A stretch of 49,180 bases of DNA from Rhodanobacteraceae bacterium (GCA_016717705.1 JADKFD010000045.1:1-49180), one strand, 5' to 3'; counted from the stretch's first letter, positions 16,965 to 25,802 are shown. Notes: generated by a model not told the origin, from the sequence alone. A program made the numbers and translations.

Positions 16965-17879
16965 ATGGCGCCGCCGAATCCGAATCTGCGTCGTCGACTC
17001 GCAAGCCACGGCTTCGAGTCGAACGACGACTACGAGTTCGCGCTGCGCCTGCTGTTCGAGGCCCAGCCGGGCGGCGTGCGCTGCCTCAACATCGTCGGCG
17101 ATTCCGGTCGTCGCAAGACCGCCTTCGCCCAGGCGCTGGCGGCGGCGCTCGACTATCCGCATGTCTTCTATCACGATTTTTCGCGCCAGGAAGCGCCGGT
17201 CGCCGCCGTCATCGTCGATCCGGAGAGCGGTGCGACGCAGACCATGGACGCGCCCGCCAGTGCCTTTGACCGGGTGATCACCGAGGCCTGCGCCTATTCG
17301 GAAGGCGCGCGCGTGGTGCTGATCCTGGACCAGATCCAGGCCAGCGATTTTCAGGAACAGATTCACCTCTACCAGTTCGCGCAGTCGCGCGAATGGGTCG
17401 GCAGCGTGGGTACGGTGATCGCCAATGCCGCGACCCTGTTGCTGGTGCTGATTTCCGAGGATCCGCTGTACCACTCGCTGCAGAAGATCAGCTTCAAGAT
17501 CTGGGCCGATGCCGCCGGCAGTGCGCTCGACTTCGACCCGAAGGACTTCGGCCTGGGCGCCGAGGCGCGTGGCCTGTTTGCCGCGCTGGGCGACTTGTTC
17601 CGCCAGATCGGCCAGGCACCGACGCTGAGCGAATTGCAGCGCATCCTCAACGACTTGCTCGGCCGCATCCGCAGCGTCGAACAGTTGCGTACCAGTCTCT
17701 ACGGCTGGATCGAGAATCTTGATCGCGATCGCCTCTACGCGCCGCAGGTCAAGCCGCTGCTGGAGCAGGTGATCGGCGAACTCGATCGACTGGTTGGCGT
17801 CGAGGAGATCGAGGTGGCGGCGCCGGCCACGACATTTGCAAGCGCCTCGCCATGGACGACGGGCAGCGACCCACTTTGA
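16965..17879 (+). CDS. P-loop ATPase-like protein with degenerate Walker A
   Basis: 304 residues. NIVGDSGRRKTAFAQALA (about 43-60) looks like a Walker A, but the glycine before the lysine is replaced by arginine (GxxGRRKT). ARVVLILDQIQ is a good Walker B candidate. The C-terminal half is helical and acidic (LGDLFRQIG..LSELQRILNDLLGRI). I do not recognise a named family; an AAA-type or orphan NTPase is the best description. It lies 12 nt behind the aminotransferase, which suggests shared function. It may bind nucleotide without normal turnover. Confidence 0.65.
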   Translation: MAPPNPNLRRRLASHGFESNDDYEFALRLLFEAQPGGVRCLNIVGDSGRRKTAFAQALAAALDYPHVFYHDFSRQEAPVAAVIVDPESGATQTMDAPASAFDRVITEACAYSEGARVVLILDQIQASDFQEQIHLYQFAQSREWVGSVGTVIANAATLLLVLISEDPLYHSLQKISFKIWADAAGSALDFDPKDFGLGAEARGLFAALGDLFRQIGQAPTLSELQRILNDLLGRIRSVEQLRTSLYGWIENLDRDRLYAPQVKPLLEQVIGELDRLVGVEEIEVAAPATTFASASPWTTGSDPL

Positions 17880-17925
17880 GCTTGGCCTGCCGCCGAGGAT
17901 TCCGCAGCGCGTTGATTTATTCATC

Positions 17926-17949
17926 TGTGGGAGCGGATTTACTCCGCGA
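17926..17949. repeat. REP-like hairpin, family D
   Basis: TGTGGGAGCGGATTTACTCCGCG, nearly identical to the copy at 1445-1468. It lies downstream of the P-loop gene in a 193-nt gap between convergent genes and may end both transcripts. Confidence 0.6.
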
Positions 17950-18072
17950 GCCAGTCGCAGGATAAACCCGCCCCACCAACAGCCAACAACGTTCGATGCG
18001 CGAAAAAAAGGCCAGCGCCGCCAGGGGCCAGAGACTCCTCCCCGCCCTTTGCGGTACTGCGACAGGTCCGCA

Positions 18073-19284
18073 TCAATCGAGCACTCGATCACCCTCCGGC
18101 TCCTGCATTTGCGCGTCGTGGAAGCGATAGCTATTGCGTCCTTCCTTCTTGGCCCGGTACATCGCCAGGTCGGCTGCTCGCGACAGCGCCTCGAAATCGC
18201 TGCCATCGCCAGGGAAAATCGCAATGCCGATCGACGTCGTCACCGCCATCTCGTGTCCCTCGATGGTCATCGGCTCGGCAATCAACAGACACAGCTTTTC
18301 AGCGACGTGTGCAGCGCCGTCAGCATCTGTTCCCGGCAGCACCAGCACGAATTCGTCCCCGCCCTGGCGCGAAACGGTGTCGTAGTCGCGCACCGCCGAC
18401 AGCAACCGGGTGGCCATGTTGACCAACAGTTGATCGCCGATGCGATGACCAAGCGTATCGTTGATCCGCTTGAAGTGGTCCAGGTCCATGTACAACACGG
18501 CGACCGCAGCGGCGTTTCGCTGCGCCAGACTCAGCGCTTGCATGGCGCGATCGGCAAGCAAGGCGCGATTGGGCAATCCGGTCAGCGGGTCGTGATAGGC
18601 GAGTCGCTGGATCTGCTCGTCCGCGCGCTTGCGCTCGGTAATGTCGCTGAAGATGCTCACGTAGTTCTGCACCCGACCGGATTCGTCGGCGACACGCGTG
18701 ATCGACAGCCATTCAGCGTAGACCCCGCCATCTTTGCGGCGATTCCAGATCTCGCCGTGCCAATAGCCCACGGAATCGATCGACGCCCACATCCGGCGAT
18801 AGAATTCGGCGTCGTGGCGACCGGCGGACAGCATCTTCGGGTTGCGACCCAGTACCTCGGCCTCATCGAAGCCGGTAATCGTCGTGAACGCCGGGTTGAC
18901 CATGATGATGTTGCTGTCGGCGTCGGTGACGACAATGCCCTCGCAGCTTTGCTCGAACATCGCCGCAGCAAGCCGCGCGCGCTCGTCATGCGCCGCGGCA
19001 TTCGCCCGCGAGAGCAGCCAGACCAGCCAGAGCTGGCGCGCCAGCATGGCGAGCAGCACCAGATTGGCCAAAGCCATCGCGATTGGGCCGGCGCCACCCT
19101 TGGCGGCAATCAGCCAACCAGACCAAAGCAACATCGCCAGGCTGGCCAGCACCAGCAGCGCAGCAGTTGTGCGCAAGGTTGCCAGGAGTCCCTCACCGGA
19201 ATCCGCCGCAGTGCTGGCGCGGCGCGCGAAGAATTCGCGCCATTGCGCAGTTGCACGAGGTCGCCGTTGCGGGCTATCGCTCAT
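18073..19284 (-). CDS. Membrane PAS-GGDEF diguanylate cyclase
   Basis: 403 residues. Two transmembrane helices (about 34-82) are followed by a PAS domain (about 100-220: EGIVVTDADSNIIMVNPAF, GFDEAEVLGRNPKML, then a PAC-type WNRRKDGGVYAEWLSI). The GGDEF domain begins at AYHDPLTGLPNRALL. The catalytic signature is intact (RQGGDEF), with the metal-binding MDLDHFKRINDTLGH upstream. An inhibitory I-site RDYD (RxxD) lies five residues before GGDEF, so product inhibition by c-di-GMP is expected. No EAL domain. The signal sensed is unknown. A single transcription unit. Confidence 0.93.
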   Translation of the reverse strand: MSDSPQRRPRATAQWREFFARRASTAADSGEGLLATLRTTAALLVLASLAMLLWSGWLIAAKGGAGPIAMALANLVLLAMLARQLWLVWLLSRANAAAHDERARLAAAMFEQSCEGIVVTDADSNIIMVNPAFTTITGFDEAEVLGRNPKMLSAGRHDAEFYRRMWASIDSVGYWHGEIWNRRKDGGVYAEWLSITRVADESGRVQNYVSIFSDITERKRADEQIQRLAYHDPLTGLPNRALLADRAMQALSLAQRNAAAVAVLYMDLDHFKRINDTLGHRIGDQLLVNMATRLLSAVRDYDTVSRQGGDEFVLVLPGTDADGAAHVAEKLCLLIAEPMTIEGHEMAVTTSIGIAIFPGDGSDFEALSRAADLAMYRAKKEGRNSYRFHDAQMQEPEGDRVLD

Positions 19285-19372
19285 CGACCAGGCCAGATGG
19301 TTCCGTCGTCATGTGATTAAGGACTTAACACGAACGAGCTGCGCCGCACCTGACCCAGGTCAACCCACACGC

Positions 19373-20326
19373 TCAGACGTCGGCGAAGCGATCCGTGGCC
19401 AGGATCAGTTCATGGGTGTTACCCGCCTCGAGAGCCGAATGGCCGGCGTCGGGCACGATGCGCAGATCGGCCTCCGGCCACGCCTGGTGCAAATCCCAAG
19501 CCGAGCGCAGCGGGCAGACGACGTCATAGCGCCCCTGCACGATGACCGCCGGGATTCCCTTCAGGCGGTAGGCGTTGGCCAGCAACTGGTCATCGCGATC
19601 GAAGAATCCGCCGTTGACGAAGTAGTGGCACTCGATGCGCGCGAAGGCGAGCGCGAACAGGTCCGCCGCCGAGGCCTCGACGTGATTGGGATCCTGGAAA
19701 AGGTAACTGGTGCGCCCTTCCCATACCGACCACGCCTTGGCCGCTTCGAGTTGCACCGCGGGATCGGTCGACGTCAGGCGCCGGTGATAGGCGCTCATCA
19801 GATCGCCGCGCTCGACTTCCGGGATCGCCGCCAGATAATCATCCCAGGCATCCGGAAAGATCGCGTCTGCACCACTCTGGTAGAACCATTCCAGCTCCCA
19901 GCGGCGCAGCATGAAAATGCCGCGCAGCACCAGTTGCGTGACCTGCTGCGGGTGGGTCTGCGCGTAGGCCAGCGCCAGCGTGGAACCCCAGGAGCCGCCG
20001 AATACCTGCCAGCGCTCGATCGCCAGATGCTTGCGCAGGCGCTCGATGTCGGCGACCAGATGCCAGGTGGTATTGGCGACCAGACTGGCGTGTGGAGTCG
20101 AGCGGCCACAACCACGCTGGTCGAACAACACAATGCGGTACTTGTCCGGATTGAAGAATCGCCGCGCGCTGGTGCTGCATCCAGCACCCGGCCCGCCATG
20201 CAGGAACACCACCGGTTTTCCGCTCGGATTGCCGCACTGCTCGAAGTACAACTCGTGACCATCGCCAACCGGCAGGCGGCCGGTTTCATAGGGCTCGATT
20301 TCCGGGTAAAACTCACGACGCTGCAT
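19373..20326 (-). CDS. pip: Proline iminopeptidase
   Basis: Releases N-terminal proline from peptides; an alpha/beta hydrolase of peptidase family S33. 317 residues from the ATG at 20326, which has GGAG 8 nt upstream (ATG 20347 is the alternative). Features: the oxyanion-hole HGGPGAG, the FDQRGCGRSTPHA motif, the nucleophile in GGSWGSTLALAYAQ, the catalytic aspartate in VQGRYDVVCP and the histidine in DAGHSALE. Length and motifs fit the cytoplasmic Xanthomonas-type enzyme. Confidence 0.95.
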   Translation of the reverse strand: MQRREFYPEIEPYETGRLPVGDGHELYFEQCGNPSGKPVVFLHGGPGAGCSTSARRFFNPDKYRIVLFDQRGCGRSTPHASLVANTTWHLVADIERLRKHLAIERWQVFGGSWGSTLALAYAQTHPQQVTQLVLRGIFMLRRWELEWFYQSGADAIFPDAWDDYLAAIPEVERGDLMSAYHRRLTSTDPAVQLEAAKAWSVWEGRTSYLFQDPNHVEASAADLFALAFARIECHYFVNGGFFDRDDQLLANAYRLKGIPAVIVQGRYDVVCPLRSAWDLHQAWPEADLRIVPDAGHSALEAGNTHELILATDRFADV

Positions 20327-20400
20327 GCTGGCGCTCCGGCGGTTCACAAAAGCAAACGGCGACTCGGGGTGACCGGTCGCCGTTGGCGTGAAATCTTGTT

Positions 20401-20477
20401 TGGTCGGGGCGGAGAGATTCGAACTCTCGACCCCTACAACCCCATTGTAGTGCGCTACCAGGCTGCGCTACGCCCCG
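20401..20477 (-). tRNA. tRNA-Pro (GGG)
   Basis: A 77-nt cloverleaf on the minus strand: acceptor CGGGGCG/CGCCCCG, D arm GCGC-AGCCTGGTA-GCGC, anticodon stem CTACA/TGTAG with loop ATGGGGT (anticodon GGG), T arm GAGAG-TTCGAAT-CTCTC, discriminator A and encoded CCA. It lies at the end of the pheST-ihfA-merR direction of transcription. Confidence 0.97.
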
Positions 20478-20629
20478 ACCGAAGGACGCGGAGGCTACAC
20501 GATTGCGAGTCCGCTGGGTAGGAGCACGACTGTGAGAGATCAGGTGCATCGGGCTCGGCGCAGCGCGCTCCTCGCATCCTGCCGAAGGTCCACGAATTTG
20601 CCCAGCGCGCTCGCGCGCGATGCTCCTGG

Positions 20630-21022
20630 TCAAACCCGCAAAATCTCCAGCACCGCTTCCAGATCCACGCGCATCTGCCGCAGCAATTCCGCCGACACCT
20701 TCGATTCAGGCTTGTCGGACTTGTCGGACTTGTCAGCCTTCTCGGCTTGCCTGGCGTCCCCGTCGAGACGCTGCCGGGCGCCACCGATGGTGAAGCCCTG
20801 TTCGTACAGCAGGCTGCGAATCTGGCGGATCATCAGCACGTCGTGGCGCTGGTAGTAACGGCGATTGCCGCGCCGCTTGACCGGCTTCAGGCTCGGAAAC
20901 TCCTGCTCCCAATAACGCAAGACGTGCGGCTTGACACCACACAGCTCGCTTACCTCACCGATGGTGAAGTAGCGCTTGGCCGGGATCGGCGGAAGTTCGC
21001 TGTTACTGCCCGGATCCAGCAT
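20630..21022 (-). CDS. MerR family transcriptional regulator
   Basis: 130 residues. An N-terminal MerR winged helix-turn-helix (YFTIGEVSELCGVKPHVLRYWEQEFPSL, then RRGNRRYYQRHDVLMIRQIRSLL) is followed by a charged tail. The tail contains a short repeat KSDKSDK, encoded by about three tandem copies of a 9-nt unit (20709-20736). No metal-binding cysteines of the MerR type are seen. This regulator is conserved behind ihfA in many gammaproteobacteria; its ligand is unknown. It overlaps ihfA by 20 nt, which implies co-translation. Confidence 0.92.
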   Translation of the reverse strand: MLDPGSNSELPPIPAKRYFTIGEVSELCGVKPHVLRYWEQEFPSLKPVKRRGNRRYYQRHDVLMIRQIRSLLYEQGFTIGGARQRLDGDARQAEKADKSDKSDKPESKVSAELLRQMRVDLEAVLEILRV

Positions 21023-21302
21023 AAGCCTCTACCCGCGCCTTGAGCTTCTGCCCTGCCCGGAACGTCACCACCCGGCGTGCGGAGATCGGAATCTCTTCGC
21101 CCGTTTTCGGATTGCGTCCCGGTCGTTGATTTTTCTGTCGCAGATCGAAGTTGCCAAAGCCCGAGAGCTTGACGTTTTCGCCTTTCTCCAGCGCATCCCG
21201 AATCACGTCGAAAAAGATATCGACGAACTCCTTGGCCTCGCGCTTATTCAGCCCGACGTCTTCAAACAAGCGTTGGGCCATCTCGGCCTTGGTCAGCGCC
21301 AT
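21003..21302 (-). CDS. ihfA: Integration host factor subunit alpha
   Basis: A nucleoid DNA-bending protein; forms a heterodimer with IhfB. 99 residues: MALTKAEMAQRLFEDVGL, GENVKLSGFGNFDLR, and the beta-arm with RPGRNPKTGEEIPISARRVVTF, including the intercalating proline region. It starts 3 nt after the pheT stop and overlaps the merR gene, giving the standard pheST-ihfA-merR operon order. Confidence 0.98.
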   Translation of the reverse strand: MALTKAEMAQRLFEDVGLNKREAKEFVDIFFDVIRDALEKGENVKLSGFGNFDLRQKNQRPGRNPKTGEEIPISARRVVTFRAGQKLKARVEAYAGSGQ

Positions 21303-21305
21303 CCC

Positions 21306-23670
21306 CTAACTCCGCACCTGAGCCCCAAGTTCCGTGGCGGCGCGCTCAATCACAGCTGCCACCAGACGGTCCACATCCGCGTCGCCTAGAGTGCGCGAAT
21401 CGTCTTGGAAAATCAAGCCGATAGCGAAGCTTTTGCAGCCGGTTTCGATGCCCGCACCGCGGTAGACATCAAACAAACGGAACTCGCGCAACAGGCTGCC
21501 GGCGGCGCGATCCACGCACCCTTTCAGCACGTCGTAGGACACCGCCTCGGGCATGACCAGCGCCAGATCGCGACGTACCGACGGGAATCGCGACAATTCG
21601 CCGGCGCGCGGCATGCTGCGCGCGCGGGTGGCGTCCAGTGTCAGTTCGGCAACCAGCACCTCGCCGGTCAGGTCCAGGTTCTGCGCCAGCTCCGGATGCA
21701 GCGCGCCGATCCAGCCGACCACCTGGCCATCGATCAGCAGCTGCGCCCGCCGACCGGGGTGCAGGCAGTCCGGTCCACCTGCGACCCAGTTCGCGGGCAC
21801 GCCAAGCAGCGCTTCGACGTCACCCTTGAGATCGTAGAAGTCCGCTGCGCGATCGCCCTCGCCCCACTGTTCCGGCCGCGCATCGCCGCTGATGACCAAC
21901 GACAGCAATTCGGTTTCGACCGGTCCCTCGCTGCCGGCCTGGTAGCGGCGACCGATTTCGAACAGGCGTAGCCGATTCTGCTGGCGATACTGGTTGCGCA
22001 CCAGCGCCGCGACCAGGCCCGGCAAAAGCGAAGTGCGCATCACCGCCAGATCGTTCGACAGCGGATTGGCCAGCGTGATCGTGTCCTCAGCCATGCCCCA
22101 GCGCTGCAACTCGGCCGCGCCGAGAAAGGCGAAGGTGATGGCTTCGCTATAGCCGCGCGCGACCAGCCGCTCGCGCAGGCGGATCAGCGGAAGCCGCGAC
22201 TCTCCGACCGGCTCCACGACCAGTTCGCCGCGCGGTGGCACGGTCGGAATCTGGTCGTAGCCGTGGATGCGCGCTACCTCTTCGATCAGATCTTCTTCAA
22301 TCTCGATGTCGAAGCGCCAGCTCGGCGGCACCACCGTCCAACCCGCCACATCGGCGCTGACCTGCATGCCCAATGCCAGGAGAATGCGTTCAACCGCGCC
22401 TGCCGGCACTTCGATGCCGAGCACCCGGGTCAGGCGCGCGTGACGCAGGCGCACCGGCCTGCGGGTCGGCAGTTCGTCGGCCAGCACCGCTTCGCTAACC
22501 GGACCAGCGCTGCCGCCGGCAATCTGCAGCAGCAGCGCGGTCGCGCGCTCCAGTGCCTGCCGCGGCAGCTCAGGGTCGACACCACGTTCGAAGCGATGCG
22601 AGGCGTCGGTGTGCATGCCCAGGCGGCGCGCACGGCCAGTAACGGCATTCGGCGCGAAGTGCGCAGCCTCGAGAAATACCCGTTGCGTGGCCTCGGTGAT
22701 GCGGCTGGCGTGACCGCCCATGACGCCCGCCAGCGCGACCGCGCCGCGGTCATCGGCGATCGCCAGGAATTCGGGATCCAGCGTGACTTCGCGACCGTCG
22801 AGCAGCATGCAGTTCTCGCCTGCTGTCGCGCGTCGCACGCTGATTGCGCCCCGGATGCAATCGGCATCGAAGGCATGCAGCGGTTGCCCAAGCTCGATCA
22901 TCACGTAGTTGGTGACATCGACAAGAGCGCTGATCGAGCGGAGACCGGAGCGACGCAGGCGCTCGACCAGCCACGCGGGAGACCTTGCGGCATGCGTCGA
23001 GACCGCTGATGATGCGGCCGCAGTAGCGCGGGCAGCCGGCCCCTGCCGTGAGCCGCACTGGCAGTTGTTCGGCATGGCCCGGCGTTACCGGCTCGATCGC
23101 CGGCAGCCGCGTCTGGGCGCCGAATTCCGCGGCGACTTCCATCGCCAGACCGCGCAATCCGAGGCAATCGCTGCGATTGGGGGTCAGGCTGAGTTCGACG
23201 ATGGCGTCAGGCAAACCCAACCAACTCGCAAAAGATGCGCCCGTCGGTGCGTCAGCCGGCAACTCCAGCAGGCCGGAAGCGTCGGCATCGGTGCCCAGTT
23301 CCTTGCCCGAGCACAACATGCCGAATGAATCGACGCCGCGCAGCTTGGCGGACTTGATCTCCAACCCGCCCGGCAATTTCGCGCCGACCATTGCCAGCGG
23401 CGCCTTGAGTCCGACGCGGGCGTTGGGCGCGCCGCAGACGATCTGCAGCGGCGCGTCCAGGCCGGCATTGACCGTGCACACGCGCAGGCGATCGGCATTC
23501 GGGTGCTGCACCGCTTCGATGATCTCGCCGATGACCACGCCGGCCAGACTCTCGCCCAACACTTCCAGCGACTCGACTTCCAGCCCGCACATCGTCAACC
23601 GATGCGTCAACTCGGCACGAGTTGCCGGAATATCAACGAGTTCGCGTAACCAATTCTCGGAGAACTTCAT
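21306..23670 (-). pseudogene. pheT: Phenylalanyl-tRNA synthetase beta subunit, frameshifted as given
   Basis: The N-terminal part (23670 to about 23000) reads MKFSENWLRELVD, the tRNA-binding EMAP-like domain and the B3/B4 start CPRYCGRIISGLDA. The frame then changes near 22991-22999 (at GACGCATGCC) and continues as ARSPAWLVERLRRSG, DVTNYVMIELGQPLHAFD and so on to the anticodon-binding-fold C-terminus. Removing one base restores a 787-residue protein of normal length. PheT is essential, so a sequencing or assembly error is more likely than a real mutation. The start overlaps the pheS stop (ATGA). Confidence 0.92.
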
Positions 23671-24872
23671 GTTTGTTCAGTCATCTCTTGTGGCTCAAGT
23701 CTTCGACCGAGCTGAAAAGGCGTTGGACGCAAAGGACGCAAAGTTGAGAAGAAAGGACGCAAGGAAGAGGCAATAACTGAACTGAGCCGTCCATTGCCAT
23801 TCCTGCCTCGCGTTCTTTGCGTCCTTTGCGCTGCTTTGCGTCCTTTGCGGCAACTTTGACCAGCAACGCCTTGCCGTATCCAGGCAAACTGCCCCAGGAA
23901 GCGCAGATCGTTCTCGAAGAACGCGCGCAGATCGGTGACGCCATAGCGCAGCATCGCAAAGCGCTCGACGCCGAGGCCGAAGGCGAAGCCGGTGTAGCGC
24001 TCCGGATCGATGCCGCAGTTGCGCAGCACGTTCGGGTGCACCATGCCGCAGCCGAGGACTTCCAGCCAGCGCTCGCTGCCGTCGGGCAGTTCCCAGTTCA
24101 TCAGCACATCGGCGGACGGCTCGGTGAACGGGAAATAGGACGGGCGGAACAGCAACTTGGGCTCGCGCTCGAAGAAGGCGCGCACGAAGTTCAGCAGCGT
24201 GCCCTTGAGATCGGCGAAATTGATGTCCTCGCCGACGACCAGACCTTCGACCTGATGGAACATCGGCGAATGCGTCTGGTCCGAGTCGCTGCGATAGACC
24301 TTGCCGGGAATGATCACGCGCACCGGCGGCTGCTTTTCCAGCATCACGCGGATCTGCACTGGCGAGGTGTGCGTGCGCAGCAGTCGGCCGTCGGGGAAAT
24401 AGAAGGTGTCGTGCATGGTCCGCGCCGGATGATCCGGCGGGAAGTTCAATGCTTCGAAATTGTGGAAATCGTCTTCGATCTCCGGTCCATCCGCCACCGT
24501 GTAGCCCAGATGCTCGAAGATGCCGACGATGCGATCCATCGCGCGGGTGATCGGATGCAGTCCGCCGACGCCGATCTGGCGTCCGGGCAGGCTGACGTCG
24601 ATACGCTCGCGTTCCAGCTTGGCGGCGAGCGCCTGCGCGTCCAACGTCGCCTTGCGCAGAGTCAGCGCCTGGCTCAGGGCATCGCGCAGCCGGTTGACCT
24701 CGGCACCGCGCAGCTTGCGCTCTTCGGGTGCCAGTCCGCCGAGTTCCTTGAGCAGCGCTGTGATGCTTCCGGATTTGCCCAGATAGGCCACGCGCACCTG
24801 GTCGAGTGCGGCGAGGTCGGGCGTGGAGTCGATGCGCGCTTGCGCTTCGCTTAAGACGTGCTCGAAATTCAT
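23667..24872 (-). CDS. pheS: Phenylalanyl-tRNA synthetase alpha subunit with repeat-derived C-terminal tail
   Basis: Charges tRNA-Phe together with PheT. Residues 1-330 are a normal PheS: an N-terminal coiled-coil helical arm, GGLHPITRAMDRIVGIFEHLGY, RTHTSPVQIRVM, YRSDSDQTHSPMFHQVEG, GCGMVHPNVLRNCGID, FAFGLGVERFAMLRYG and the normal ending NDLRFLGQFA. The frame then stays open for 71 further residues (Arg/Ser/Gln-rich) encoded by a GCAAAGGACGCAAAG-type inverted repeat, and ends in an ATGA overlap with pheT. The start at 24872 is the only family-like one; its ribosome site is weak and a long hairpin lies 17 nt upstream. Confidence 0.95.
   Translation of the reverse strand: MNFEHVLSEAQARIDSTPDLAALDQVRVAYLGKSGSITALLKELGGLAPEERKLRGAEVNRLRDALSQALTLRKATLDAQALAAKLERERIDVSLPGRQIGVGGLHPITRAMDRIVGIFEHLGYTVADGPEIEDDFHNFEALNFPPDHPARTMHDTFYFPDGRLLRTHTSPVQIRVMLEKQPPVRVIIPGKVYRSDSDQTHSPMFHQVEGLVVGEDINFADLKGTLLNFVRAFFEREPKLLFRPSYFPFTEPSADVLMNWELPDGSERWLEVLGCGMVHPNVLRNCGIDPERYTGFAFGLGVERFAMLRYGVTDLRAFFENDLRFLGQFAWIRQGVAGQSCRKGRKAAQRTQRTRGRNGNGRLSSVIASSLRPFFSTLRPLRPTPFQLGRRLEPQEMTEQT
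23725..23858. repeat. Inverted-repeat element inserted in the 3' end of pheS
   Basis: The left arm has two copies of GGACGCAAA (23725-23742) and a third at 23755-23762. The right arm (23814-23840) carries two copies of CTTTGCGTCCTTTGCG. The arms are complementary and enclose about 70 nt. The element lies in frame within the tail of PheS. No second copy was seen in this window. Confidence 0.75.
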
Positions 24873-24889
24873 GGGTGTCCCAGAAACGA

Positions 24890-24919
24890 GAACGGGGAAA
24901 AGCAAGCTTCTCCCCGTTC
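24890..24919 (-). promoter_or_regulatory. Long hairpin just upstream of pheS
   Basis: GAACGGGGAGAAGC and GCTTTTCCCCGTTC form a 14-bp inverted repeat (one G-U pair) ending 17 nt before the pheS ATG. The following bases, TCGTTTC, are only weakly U-rich. It could be an attenuator or a processing site. pheST in E. coli is controlled by attenuation with a pheM leader peptide; no Phe-rich leader is visible here. Confidence 0.5.
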
Positions 24920-24959
24920 AGTACCAATGATGACCTTGGTCGCGAATTCAACGCATCGC

Positions 24960-25032
24960 AGGTCACCTTGCCCGCAGGGCTAGGTGACTTTCGGCTGCGT
25001 GTCACGTAGCCCTTGCGGGCAACGTGACCTAC
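24960..25032. repeat. Tandem pair of family C hairpins between rplT and pheS
   Basis: AGGTCACCTTGCCCGC...GGGCTAGGTGACT is followed by GTCACGTAGCCC...GGGCAACGTGACC. These are two units of the family seen at 1500, 8736 and 48516, here head to tail. They fill most of the 163-nt gap in an otherwise compact operon. Confidence 0.75.
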
Positions 25033-25035
25033 ATC

Positions 25036-25398
25036 TCAAGCTGCGACCAGCTTGGCCTTGGCCTGCTCGGCCACGGCCTTGAACGCGACCATGTCGTGCA
25101 CGGCCAGATCAGCCAGCACCTTGCGGTCGATCTTGATGCCGGCCTTGGTCAAGCCATTGATCAAGCGGCTGTAGCTCATGCCGCACATACGCGCAGCGGC
25201 GTTGATGCGGACGATCCACAGCGAACGGTACTCGCGCTTCTTCAGCTTGCGGCCGATATAGGCGTATTGCAGCGCCTTGGTGACCGCCTGCTTGGCGACG
25301 CGATAAACCTTGCGGCGAGCGTTGTAGTAGCCCTTCGCGCGCGACAGCAACTTCTTGTGGCGCTTGCGCGCCGTTACACCACGTTTGACTCGTGCCAT
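25036..25398 (-). CDS. rplT: 50S ribosomal protein L20
   Basis: Binds 23S rRNA early in 50S assembly. 120 residues, typical: MARVKRGVTARKRHKKLL, AKGYYNARRKVYRVAKQAV, YIGRKLKKREYRSLWIVRINAAAR, YSRLINGLTKAGI and DRKVLADLAV. The start is fixed by GGGAGGA upstream. It follows rpmI by 14 nt. In E. coli L20 represses rpmI-rplT translation; whether this applies here is inferred. Confidence 0.99.
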   Translation of the reverse strand: MARVKRGVTARKRHKKLLSRAKGYYNARRKVYRVAKQAVTKALQYAYIGRKLKKREYRSLWIVRINAAARMCGMSYSRLINGLTKAGIKIDRKVLADLAVHDMVAFKAVAEQAKAKLVAA

Positions 25399-25412
25399 TT
25401 AAAAGTCCTCCC

Positions 25413-25610
25413 TTATGCGTACGGCAGCATGCGTGCGACGCGACCTGCGTCTTCCGCCCGAACATGATTCGGAGCGCGCAGACCACGCTTACGCTTGGTG
25501 GACTTCTTGGTCAGGATGTGGCTCTTGAACGCATGGCCACACTTGAACTTGCCCGAGCCGGTCTTGCGGAAGCGCTTGGCCGCCGCCCGGTTGGTCTTCA
25601 TCTTCGGCAT
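25413..25610 (-). CDS. rpmI: 50S ribosomal protein L35
   Basis: 65 residues: MPKMKTNRAAAKRFRKTGSG, KCGHAFKSHILTKKSTKRKR and the C-terminal RMLPYA. The start MPKMKTN is the invariant one for L35 and has AAGGAA upstream, so the longer open frame to 25760 is ignored. It lies between infC (192 nt upstream) and rplT. Confidence 0.98.
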   Translation of the reverse strand: MPKMKTNRAAAKRFRKTGSGKFKCGHAFKSHILTKKSTKRKRGLRAPNHVRAEDAGRVARMLPYA

Positions 25611-25802
25611 TGTCTTTCCTTCACTCACTTGGTTGAGCCAGCGGGTGACCGATGTTGCTGTTGCCAGCAACGCGCGGTGCTTTCCTGATCCGTACCCGAT
25701 TGACTTCGAAAACCCGGTTGCCCGGAGGAGTAACCCGCCAGATCCCTGGCGGGGGTGCAAAACATCACGAGCGGCGCCACCCGCCCTGGCCAGCCCAGGC
25801 GA

